Shown here one piece after another: positions 24,181 to 31,875 of a DNA stretch of 64,000 nucleotides. How positions within the stretch are numbered: the first letter of the stretch is position 1; each line of letters begins with the position of its first letter. This DNA is from an uncultured Faecalicatena sp. (GTDB lineage: Bacteria > Bacillota > Clostridia > Lachnospirales > Lachnospiraceae): the NCBI GenBank assembly GCA_902489075.1, contig CABTYO010000009.1, positions 1 through 64,000 on the forward strand. The letters are read 5' to 3'. The notes below the pieces were generated by a model that worked only from the letters and a program-made list of their open reading frames with translations, was not told the DNA's origin and did no database searches. A program made the translations under genes and the position numbers.

Positions 24181-24230
24181 TATTTAACCTCATCAGGGGA
24201 GGTGAGTAGCGGATTTCGAACATCCGCTTG
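24181..24230 (+). repeat. Dispersed hairpin repeat, copy 3
   Basis: TATTTAACCTCATCAGGGGA, then GTAGCGGATTT, CGAAC, ATCCGCTT. It has the same order of blocks as 16043-16093. It lies between the divergent MATE and PadR genes. Confidence 0.6.
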
Positions 24231-24289
24231 GTCTTGGTCATATGAATTGCAGCGCTTGAAGGAGGCTTTTACTAATAGGGAGTCTTTTA

Positions 24290-24347
24290 TATTGTCATAA
24301 TTATTATAATATGATATTGACAATAGTGTGTGATACACAGTATAATG
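24290..24347 (+). promoter_or_regulatory. Promoter and dyads upstream of the PadR gene
   Basis: TTGACA (24318-24323), 18 bases, TATAAT (24342-24347). TATTGTCA (24290-24297) and TGACAATA (24319-24326) are inverted across the -35. TGTGTGATACACA (24328-24340) is a second dyad in the spacer. PadR repressors commonly autoregulate through such sites. Confidence 0.65.
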
Positions 24348-24369
24348 TAACACACAAGGAGGAAGTGCA

Positions 24370-24714
24370 ATGGGAGAAGAAAAAGATCTGATGACCAATC
24401 TGGTTTCTGAATTAAGGCGGGGGACCCTGATCCTGAGCGTACTCAGCCAGCTTGGCGAGGCGAAGTACGGATATGCACTTGTACAGAGCCTGGAGGAAAA
24501 GGGCGTGGAGATCGACCCGAACACGTTATACCCGCTCTTAAGGCGTCTTGAGAAGCAGGGATTATTAAGCAGTCAGTGGGATGTGGGAGAATCCAAGCCG
24601 AGGAAGTATTATACAAGAACCCCCATGGGCGATGACATTTTTAAGGAGCTTAAGGCACAGTGGGAGAGGCTGTCAGCAAATATGGAACAGATTTTGAAGG
24701 AGGGTGAAGTATGA
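24370..24714 (+). CDS. PadR family transcriptional regulator
   Basis: 114 residues: GTLILSVLSQLGEAKYGYALVQSLEEKG then IDPNTLYPLLRRLEKQGLLSSQW and PRKYYTRTPMGDDIFKEL, the standard PadR winged helix with a short C-terminal dimer helix. AAGGAGG precedes the ATG. The stop overlaps the start of the downstream HAAS-domain gene (ATGATGG), so the two are co-translated and probably form one regulatory pair. Confidence 0.92.
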   Translation: MGEEKDLMTNLVSELRRGTLILSVLSQLGEAKYGYALVQSLEEKGVEIDPNTLYPLLRRLEKQGLLSSQWDVGESKPRKYYTRTPMGDDIFKELKAQWERLSANMEQILKEGEV

Positions 24715-25730
24715 TGGAAAGAGACAGGGAACTGATTAACCGATATGTGTATGAAGTGGTGAAGCGCGTTCCGAAGGAGCAGAGAGAAGAGATTGAGCTG
24801 GAGCTGCGGGAGCTGATCGACGATATGAGCGAGAACATGACACTGGAGCAGATCTTTGTAAAGCTGGGGGATCCGGCTGTATTTGCCAGAAAGTACAGAG
24901 AAGATAAGAATTACGTCATCGGGCCGGAATACTTTGACAACTTCGTCTGGGTGATGAAGATCGTTTTGATCTGTACATGGGCAGGGATTCTGGTTTCGGC
25001 AGTCGTAAAGTGCATCGTAGACTACCGGGAGATCGTGGATGTGATTGCGTCTGGCTTAAGCAATGCGATCATGGGAACCTTAAGTGCTTTTGGCTGTGTG
25101 ACACTGGCTTTTGCTGTGATGGAACGGCAGAAGATCAAGGTAGATTTAAAGAGAGAGAAAGTCTGGACACCGGAGCTGCTTAATCCGATCCCGGACAAGA
25201 AGGCGAGGATCAGCAGAGGGGACTGCATTGTATCCCTCGTGTTCATTATACTGTTCAGCTGCCTGCTCATCTTTGCACCACAGCTATTCGGCGCTTATTC
25301 CGTAAAGGGTGGAGAAATGGCATATGTGCCGTTCTTTAATATGGAGAAGTGGCAGTTCATCCTTCCCGTATTCCTGCTGGGAATGGCAGCAGGCTTTGTC
25401 AATGAGCTCATTAAGCTGGTGACAGGCTGTTACTGCCGGATCGTCATGATGAGCAGCATTATCACGAATACATTGGGAATCCTATTCTCTGTAATTGTGC
25501 TGAAAGTAATGCCGTTCTGGAATACAAACTTTGCCAGAGAAGTCGCAGAACAGTTCGATGATACATTCAAGCTGAAAGTCTTCTGGCAGAACAAGCAGGT
25601 GCTGGGCTGGGACGGACAGAGACTTTCGAATATTGTACTGGCAATTATCATCGCTGCATCAATATTAGAAATTGCAGTCACAGTATACAAAACAATGCGG
25701 TATGGGACAGATGTCCGGGGGCAGAATTAA
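24711..25730 (+). CDS. HAAS domain membrane protein
   Basis: 339 residues. The N-terminal HAAS (DUF1700-like) helical region has RYVYEVVKRVPKEQREEIELELRELIDDM and KLGDPAVFARKYRE. Six or so membrane helices follow between residue 80 and 330. HAAS proteins usually follow PadR genes and are thought to sense or relay envelope signals. The molecular function is unproven. Confidence 0.82.
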   Translation: MMERDRELINRYVYEVVKRVPKEQREEIELELRELIDDMSENMTLEQIFVKLGDPAVFARKYREDKNYVIGPEYFDNFVWVMKIVLICTWAGILVSAVVKCIVDYREIVDVIASGLSNAIMGTLSAFGCVTLAFAVMERQKIKVDLKREKVWTPELLNPIPDKKARISRGDCIVSLVFIILFSCLLIFAPQLFGAYSVKGGEMAYVPFFNMEKWQFILPVFLLGMAAGFVNELIKLVTGCYCRIVMMSSIITNTLGILFSVIVLKVMPFWNTNFAREVAEQFDDTFKLKVFWQNKQVLGWDGQRLSNIVLAIIIAASILEIAVTVYKTMRYGTDVRGQN

Positions 25731-25740
25731 TAAGAATACG

Positions 25741-25786
25741 GAATATTCTGACAATGAAGTGCAAAAGGGTCTGACCCTTTTGCACT
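25741..25786. repeat. Partial copy of the GGGTCTGACCC palindromic element
   Basis: A 29-base near-perfect palindrome (25758-25786) has AGTGCAAAAGGGTC and its complement around one base. It is preceded by GAATATTCTG (25741-25750), the same order as in the right half of the 82-bp repeats at 45921 and 47053. It lies 27 bases after the HAAS gene and can act as its terminator. Confidence 0.6.
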
Positions 25787-25891
25787 TTCTCTTGATTCTC
25801 AAAGCAAAAAAGGGTAAGATACTTTTATCAAACAATTTATAGAAGCGTCTGGCAGGTTACATTGTGCAAATGCTGGAAAGGAATCAGGAGT

Positions 25892-27010
25892 ATGAATACT
25901 CTCGGGAATGTGGATAAGAAAAGAATGAATCTGATCAGGGTGGCAAAGTTCATTCTGCATCAGGGGATGACATCGAAACCGGAGATCGCGGCGACTCTGG
26001 GGCTTAGTATGCCGACTGTCCTGCAGAATGTGAAGGAACTTTTGGAGCGGGGGATTATTGTCGAGGATGGCGAGTATGAATCTACAGGTGGGCGGAAAGC
26101 CAAGGCTCTCTGTGTGAATGCGGGATTGAAGTATGCCGTGGGGATCGACATCACGAGCAACCATATCAGCTATGTGATGATCGACCTGACGGGGAAACTG
26201 GTGGATAAGGTCAGGATCCGGGAAAAGTTCGAGAATTCTTTGGAATATAATGAGACGGTACACCGTCATTTCAGTGAATTCATTGAAAAATCAGGGGTGG
26301 AGCGGGACAAGATACTTGGAGTCGGGATCTCGTTCCCGGGAATTATTGATAAGCAGTATGAGACTCTGATTATTTCTCATATTCTGAAGGTACAGAACTT
26401 GAGCCTTCGGAACTTAAGCAGCCTGTTTGAATACGAGGTTTGTTATGAAAATGATGCGAACAGTGCGGCAATGGCCGAGATGTACCGACTGGAAAAGAAC
26501 GCGGTATATCTGTCTTTAAGTAATTCTGTGGGCGGTTCCTTTTATATCCATAATGGGATCTATGAGGGGGATGACTACAGGAGTTCCGAGTTCGGGCATA
26601 TGGTCATCGTTCCCGGTGGACGCAGGTGCTATTGTGGAAAAAGCGGCTGTGTGGATGCCTATTGTTCTGCACTGGTTCTGGCGGAGAAGACAGGTGGGAA
26701 TCTGGAACAGTTCTTTGAAAAACTGGATGCAGGAGAGGACGAATTGAGAAAGGTATGGGAGGAATATCTGGAATACCTGGCAATCACGGTGACGAATCTG
26801 AGGATGGCTTATGACTGTGATATCATCCTGGGCGGTTACGTCGGGGGATTCATGGGAAAATATATGGCTGACCTGAGCAAAAAAGTGGTAAAATATAATG
26901 GTTTTGAAAATGATACCACATATTTGAAGACCTGCAGTTATAAGAAAGAAGTATCTGCGGTGGGAATCGCGATGAGTTTCATTGAGAAATACTTTGAATC
27001 ATTGGAATAA
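25892..27010 (+). CDS. ROK family transcriptional regulator (NagC/XylR type)
   Basis: 372 residues from ATG 25892, with AAAGGA 9 bases upstream; a longer frame begins inside that site. The N-terminal winged helix (about 10-70: SKPEIAATLGLSMPTVLQNVKELLERGIIV) is followed by a ROK sugar-binding domain with VGIDITSNHISYVMID, GVGISFPGI, END plus NSAAMAE, and the zinc motif CYCGKSGCVDAYC (CxCGxxGC). It is a sugar-responsive repressor. No sugar gene adjoins it, so its targets may lie elsewhere. Confidence 0.88.
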   Translation: MNTLGNVDKKRMNLIRVAKFILHQGMTSKPEIAATLGLSMPTVLQNVKELLERGIIVEDGEYESTGGRKAKALCVNAGLKYAVGIDITSNHISYVMIDLTGKLVDKVRIREKFENSLEYNETVHRHFSEFIEKSGVERDKILGVGISFPGIIDKQYETLIISHILKVQNLSLRNLSSLFEYEVCYENDANSAAMAEMYRLEKNAVYLSLSNSVGGSFYIHNGIYEGDDYRSSEFGHMVIVPGGRRCYCGKSGCVDAYCSALVLAEKTGGNLEQFFEKLDAGEDELRKVWEEYLEYLAITVTNLRMAYDCDIILGGYVGGFMGKYMADLSKKVVKYNGFENDTTYLKTCSYKKEVSAVGIAMSFIEKYFESLE

Positions 27011-27563
27011 AGGGAAAGGATTTACAAAAACAAATCTCTACCATTTTTATTCTTTTTACAGAGAATATCCGGACATTTTCCACTCAGCGAGTGGAAAATC
27101 TTCCCCAACCCTTTCATGGACACATTATCGTATCCTTTTACAGGTAAATGATAAAGAAGCACGTGACTGGTATGAAAAGGAGGCAGTCAGACGTGGAGTG
27201 TGCGTACCCTACAGAGAAATGTTTCTTCCCAATACTACTACCGTATGCTGCGGACGCAGAAGAAAGAGGCAGTGGTAAGTGAAATGAAAGAACTCACAAA
27301 CAAATATCAGAGTGATCGATTGGAATTCATAAAGAATCCAGTGATTGCTGAGTTTTTGGGGCTTTCATCAGAGACAGATTTTACCGAAAGCGACCTTGAG
27401 AAAAGTATTCTTTCCAATCTGCAGAAGTTTTTGATGGAGTTGGGAAAGGGGGATGCAGCTGTTTGCATCTAAATATAAGCTGTATCTTCCGACGGAAGAA
27501 GAGTTGAGGGCGGAGATCGAAACGCAGAAAATGATATTTTACTTACAACAGCATGATGAATAA
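27011..27563 (+). pseudogene. Broken DUF1016 (YhcG-like, PDDEXK-type) nuclease gene
   Basis: Three fragments in order match DUF1016 proteins. GFTKTNLYHFYSFYREYPDIF through SWTHYRILLQVND and DWYEKEA lies at 27011-27187. A shift near 27190 moves the frame to RTLQRNVSSQYYYRML through FLMELGKG (27200-27450). Then LFASKYKLYLPTEEELRAEI and FYLQQHDE (27458-27563) come directly after. The catalytic nuclease segment between GKG and the C-terminal block is missing, and so is the true N-terminus. At least one frameshift and one internal deletion make it inactive. Confidence 0.8.
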
Positions 27564-27595
27564 AGAAGGACATTTTTAGAGAAAGAGGTAGTTGG

Positions 27596-30301
27596 ATGGC
27601 AGATACATCACAAGAGAAACAAAACAACCATAAAAAGCACATATGCATCGGTATCCTTGCCCATGTTGATGCGGGGAAGACGACGCTGTCGGAGAGTATG
27701 CTGTATACAAGCGGCAGTATCCGCAGGCTCGGCAGGGTGGACCATCAGGATGCTTTTCTGGACACGTTTGACCTGGAGCGCGCGAGGGGGATTACGATTT
27801 TCTCGAAGCAGGCGGTGTTCTCCTGGAAAGATATGGATATTACGCTTCTGGACACTCCGGGGCATGTGGATTTTTCGGCAGAGATGGAGCGGACATTACA
27901 GGTGCTGGATTATGCGATCCTTGTCATCAGCGGTGCGGATGGGGTGCAGGGGCATACCGCGACGCTCTGGCGTCTGCTAAAGCAGTATCAGATTCCCACA
28001 TTCCTGTTTATCAACAAGATGGATCAGGAGGGAACAGATAGAAAAGCAATCTTAAAAGAACTAAAGAAACAATTAAGTGACGGGTGTGTGGACTTCGAGC
28101 AGGCTTCCAGTCTGGAATGTGCAGAGGATGAATGGCTTGAGAACCTGGCAGTATGTGATGAGGAGATGCTGGAAGAATATCTTGAGAACGGCACAGTAGA
28201 GCCGGAATCAGTCGTCCGCGCAATCAGCGGACGGAAAATATTTCCCTGCTATTTTGGTTCTGCACTGCGTCTGGATGGAGTGCAGGAATTTATGGAAGGA
28301 CTGAGGCAGTATACGGTCAGCCGGAAGTATCCGGATGAATTTGGGGCCAAGGTCTATAAGATCGCGAGAGACGACCAGGGAAACCGTCTGACTTACCTGA
28401 AAGTGACAGGCGGCTGCCTGCATGTGAAAGATATGCTTCCGGGGATGGAGGAAAAAATCAACCAGATCCGGATCTATTCCGGGGCTAAGTACGAACTGGC
28501 ACAGGAAGTGACAGCAGGAGGAGTCTGCGCGGTGACAGGTCTTAGTACGACCTACCCGGGACAGGGGATCGGTGCGGAGAAGGCAACGGATATGTTTGTA
28601 CTGGAACCGGTCCTTACGTACCAGATCCAGCTTCCCCCGGACTGTGATGTGCACAGTATGCTGTTAAAATTAAGGCAGCTGGAGGAGGAAGAGCCTCAGC
28701 TGCATATTGTGTGGGAAGAACAGCTGGGTGAGATTCATGCACAGCTGATGGGAGAGGTGCAGATCGAAATACTGAAAAGCATCATTTTCAAGCGGTTTGG
28801 TGTGGCGGTTGAATTTGGCGCCGGCAATATCGTATATAAGGAAACGATCGAGGATACCGTGGAAGGTGTTGGACACTTCGAGCCTCTGCGGCATTATGCG
28901 GAAGTGCATCTTCTGCTGGAACCGGGAGAGAGAGGGACGGGTCTTCAATTCTTCTCAGACTGCAGTGAAGATATTCTGGACCGAAACTGGCAGCGATTGA
29001 TTCTGACCCATCTGGAAGAAAAGGAACATAAAGGTGTACTCACGGGCTCTGTGATTACGGATATGAAGATTACTCTGACTGCAGGACGGTCGCATCTTAA
29101 GCATACGGAGGGCGGAGATTTTAGGCAGGCCACTTATCGTGCCGTGCGCCAGGGGTTGAAGAAGGCGAAAAGTATCCTGCTGGAGCCCTGGTATGAATTT
29201 CGTATCGAAGTGCCTTCAGCAGGCATTGGGCGTACCATGGCGGATATCCAGAAAATGCATGGGCAGTTCGAGCATCCTGAGACGGATGGGGAGATGTCCA
29301 TCTTGAGGGGGTGCGCTCCTGTGGCGCAGATGAGAGGATACCAGAGTGAATTTCTCTCCTATACCGGTGGTCACGGGCGCCTGTTCTGCAGCTTGAAAGG
29401 CTATGAGCCCTGCCACAATCAGGAAGAAGTCATCGAGGCAGTCGGTTATGATTCCGAAGCGGACCTGGAGAATCCCACTGGTTCTGTTTTTTGTGCACAT
29501 GGCGCCGGATTCGTGGTGAAATGGGACCAGGTGGAAGAATACATGCATGTGGAAAGTACATGGAAGACGGAGAATGAATCCGAGGAAAAGGAATACATAC
29601 CGTCAAGAAGTGAGTCTTCCTCCCGAATTGAACTGACGGAGAAGGAGCTGGATGCAATCTACAGGAAAACACCGGACCCGGTAAGAAGGACTGTGAGCAC
29701 CGCTCCGGTAACGGTGCGTGCAAAGGAGAAGGGCGCTCCGGATCCGAAGTGGGAGAAGAGGCAGGAAGAGAAAAAGAAGCAGGAGGAATATCTGCTTGTA
29801 GATGGATATAATATTATTTTTGCATGGGAAGAATTAAAAGAGCTCGCCGAAATCAATATTGAGGCGGCCAGAGATAAGCTGATGGATATTCTGTGTAATT
29901 ACCAGGGCTATAAAAAATGTGCTCTCATCCTGGTATTTGATGCATATAAGGTCGAGGGAAATCCGGGGGAGGTCTTCAAGTACCATAATATTTATGTGGT
30001 CTATACAAAAGAAGCCGAGACAGCGGATCAGTATATCGAAAAGACGGTGCGCAGGATGGACCGGAAATATCGGGTCACAGTGGCGACATCCGACGCGCTG
30101 GAACAGGTGATTATCCTCGGGCAGGGAGCTCAGCGGCTTTCGGCGCCTGGATTAAAGGAAGAAGTAGAACTGATGCTGAAAGAAATAAGAAGTGAGTTCC
30201 TTGGAAAATTCCCAGAAGATCGGAATTATCTCTTTGATTATCTGAGCAAAGATCTGAAAAAAGAAATGGAACATGTCCGGCTGGGCAAAGAGAAGAAATA
30301 A
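27596..30301 (+). CDS. TetM/EF-G-like translation GTPase fused to a C-terminal NYN (YacP/Rae1-like) nuclease domain
   Basis: 901 residues. Residues 15-640 follow ribosomal-protection (Tet) proteins and EF-G: AHVDAGKTT (22-30, P-loop), RARGITIFSKQ (switch I), DTPGHVDF (about 86-93), NKMD (about 139), then EF-G domains II to V with SVFCAHGAGFVVKWDQV at the end. A charged linker (650-725) leads to LLVDGYNII and a YacP/Rae1-type NYN domain (about 730-890) with Asp736, Asp782, Asp811 and Asp833 as likely acidic active-site residues. Rae1 cleaves mRNA in the ribosomal A site. The fusion thus places a nuclease on an A-site GTPase. Tetracycline resistance is not established. It stands alone, with a terminator after it. 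Confidence 0.88.
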   Translation: MADTSQEKQNNHKKHICIGILAHVDAGKTTLSESMLYTSGSIRRLGRVDHQDAFLDTFDLERARGITIFSKQAVFSWKDMDITLLDTPGHVDFSAEMERTLQVLDYAILVISGADGVQGHTATLWRLLKQYQIPTFLFINKMDQEGTDRKAILKELKKQLSDGCVDFEQASSLECAEDEWLENLAVCDEEMLEEYLENGTVEPESVVRAISGRKIFPCYFGSALRLDGVQEFMEGLRQYTVSRKYPDEFGAKVYKIARDDQGNRLTYLKVTGGCLHVKDMLPGMEEKINQIRIYSGAKYELAQEVTAGGVCAVTGLSTTYPGQGIGAEKATDMFVLEPVLTYQIQLPPDCDVHSMLLKLRQLEEEEPQLHIVWEEQLGEIHAQLMGEVQIEILKSIIFKRFGVAVEFGAGNIVYKETIEDTVEGVGHFEPLRHYAEVHLLLEPGERGTGLQFFSDCSEDILDRNWQRLILTHLEEKEHKGVLTGSVITDMKITLTAGRSHLKHTEGGDFRQATYRAVRQGLKKAKSILLEPWYEFRIEVPSAGIGRTMADIQKMHGQFEHPETDGEMSILRGCAPVAQMRGYQSEFLSYTGGHGRLFCSLKGYEPCHNQEEVIEAVGYDSEADLENPTGSVFCAHGAGFVVKWDQVEEYMHVESTWKTENESEEKEYIPSRSESSSRIELTEKELDAIYRKTPDPVRRTVSTAPVTVRAKEKGAPDPKWEKRQEEKKKQEEYLLVDGYNIIFAWEELKELAEINIEAARDKLMDILCNYQGYKKCALILVFDAYKVEGNPGEVFKYHNIYVVYTKEAETADQYIEKTVRRMDRKYRVTVATSDALEQVIILGQGAQRLSAPGLKEEVELMLKEIRSEFLGKFPEDRNYLFDYLSKDLKKEMEHVRLGKEKK

Positions 30302-30313
30302 AACGGAAAAAGA

Positions 30314-30362
30314 AAGACGGCTGAGTAACAGAAAGAAATCACTGTTGCTCAGCCGTCTTTTT
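30314..30362 (+). terminator. Terminator of the GTPase-NYN gene
   Basis: AGACGGCTGAGTAACAG (30315-30331) pairs perfectly with CTGTTGCTCAGCCGTCT (30342-30358). TTTT follows. Confidence 0.85.
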
Positions 30363-30470
30363 GCCCTGCCGGGTGGGTAACAGCTGCGCTGTTAATAATG
30401 TATACCCATAGGGCATCCCGTAATGCATGCCCTGCCGGGCGGGTAACAGCTGCGCTGTTAATTATGTATA
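30363..30470 (+). repeat. Two 42-base direct repeats
   Basis: Copy 1 is 30363-30404 and copy 2 is 30429-30470, nearly identical. Each starts GCCCTGCCGGG and contains the hairpin AACAGC-TGC-GCTGTT, then TTAAT and ATGTATA. The spacer of 24 bases repeats a GCAT-rich motif. They lie in the gap 30302-30651, whose right part holds the dehydrogenase promoter. Confidence 0.75.
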
Positions 30471-30528
30471 AATTTTCTCCCCTGTTTTTGTACAATTGGC
30501 TGAAAGAGTGAAAAAGTGGAAAAAGATA

Positions 30529-30557
30529 TTGACTTTTCTGCCAGGAAAGATAATAAT
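30529..30557 (+). promoter_or_regulatory. Promoter of the zinc dehydrogenase gene
   Basis: TTGACT (30529-30534), 17 bases, AATAAT (30552-30557). An AT-rich leader of about 90 bases follows, ending in AGGAGG. Confidence 0.5.
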
Positions 30558-30651
30558 GTAATTACTTTAATAAAACATTTTATAAAACTAATTCAAAAAC
30601 AAAATTGAACTAAGGTTAAAAACAAATCGAAATCAGATTAAGGAGGAAAAT

Positions 30652-31680
30652 ATGATGTTACAGCAGGTTATGACAGCACCAAAAGTGATTACATTTCAGG
30701 AGGTTCCTACACCAGAGCCGGCTAAAGGAGAGGTACTGGTCAAGGTGATGAATATCGGAATCTGCGGATCGGATATCCATGTGTACCATGGGCAGCATCC
30801 ATTTACGACGTATCCGGTGACACAGGGACATGAAGTCTCCGCAGAGATTGTGAAGCTGGGCGAGGGCGTGGAAGGTTTTGAAGTGGGACAAAAGGTTACC
30901 ATTCAGCCGCAGGTCGTATGTGGAGAATGTTATCCGTGCCGCCATGGAAAGTATAATCTCTGTGAGGAACTGAAAGTAATGGGCTTCCAGACTACAGGCA
31001 CGGCATCCGAATATTTTGCGGTGGATGCAGCGAAAGTAACACTTCTGCCGGAAGAGATGAGCTATGAAGAGGGCGCCATGATCGAGCCTTTAGCGGTAGC
31101 AGTCCATGCAGTCAGGCAGGCGGGCGATGTGAAGGGATTAAAGATTGCCGTAATAGGAGCAGGTCCGATCGGAAATCTGGTCGCACAGACTGCACTGGGG
31201 ATGGGGGCAGAATCCGTCCTGCTCACAGACATCAGTGACTTAAGGCTTGAGAAAGCAAGAGAATGCGGCATCGAACATACAGCCAATACGAAGACGGAGA
31301 ATTTGGGAGACGCCATGCTCAGAGTTTTTGGCCCGGATAAGGCAGATGTAATCTATGACTGTGCCGGAAATAACGTGACAATGGGGCAGGCGATCCAATA
31401 TGCAAGAAAGGGCAGCACGATCATCCTGGTTGCGGTTTTTGCAGGAATGGCACAGGTCGACCTTGCCGTGCTCAATGATCATGAACTGGATCTGAATACG
31501 ACGATGATGTACCGGAACGAAGATTACATTGACGCAATCCGTCTGGTAAATGAAGGGAAGGTTCACTTAAGACCGCTGATTTCGAAGACCTTTGATTTCC
31601 GTGATTATGCGAAGGCATATGAGTACATAGACGAAAACAGAGAGACTACGATGAAGGTAATCATCAATGTGCAGAAATAA
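30652..31680 (+). CDS. Zinc-dependent medium-chain alcohol/polyol dehydrogenase
   Basis: 342 residues. Catalytic zinc ligands come from NIGICGSDIHVY and GHE (with QGHEVSAE). The structural zinc lobe is CGECYPCRHGKYNLC. The Rossmann motif is GAGPIGNLVAQ, followed by an Asp (LLTDIS), which favours NAD. Similar proteins act on sorbitol, threonine, butanediol or sugar phosphates. The GPH symporter 195 bases downstream suggests a sugar or polyol. ATG 30652 or 30655 can serve as start behind AGGAGG. Confidence 0.88.
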   Translation: MMLQQVMTAPKVITFQEVPTPEPAKGEVLVKVMNIGICGSDIHVYHGQHPFTTYPVTQGHEVSAEIVKLGEGVEGFEVGQKVTIQPQVVCGECYPCRHGKYNLCEELKVMGFQTTGTASEYFAVDAAKVTLLPEEMSYEEGAMIEPLAVAVHAVRQAGDVKGLKIAVIGAGPIGNLVAQTALGMGAESVLLTDISDLRLEKARECGIEHTANTKTENLGDAMLRVFGPDKADVIYDCAGNNVTMGQAIQYARKGSTIILVAVFAGMAQVDLAVLNDHELDLNTTMMYRNEDYIDAIRLVNEGKVHLRPLISKTFDFRDYAKAYEYIDENRETTMKVIINVQK

Positions 31681-31875
31681 ATGATAGAACGTAGTATCGG
31701 CGAATGGTAAGAAAGCAGGAAAACGTAATAGATTCGGCAATCGTGATGGATGTGACAGGATGGGGATTGGAAGGAGAATGAAAAAATGGGAACAGGAACA
31801 CTGAGTGCCAAAATGCCGGCAAAAGCGGATCAAAAGACAGCAGATCAAAAGACGGTATATCAAAAAGGAGTTCAC

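Noticed and set aside
27596..30301. Simple call as a tetracycline resistance gene
   Set aside because: The TetM-like similarity is real, but the fused nuclease domain and chromosomal context do not support a resistance claim without tests.
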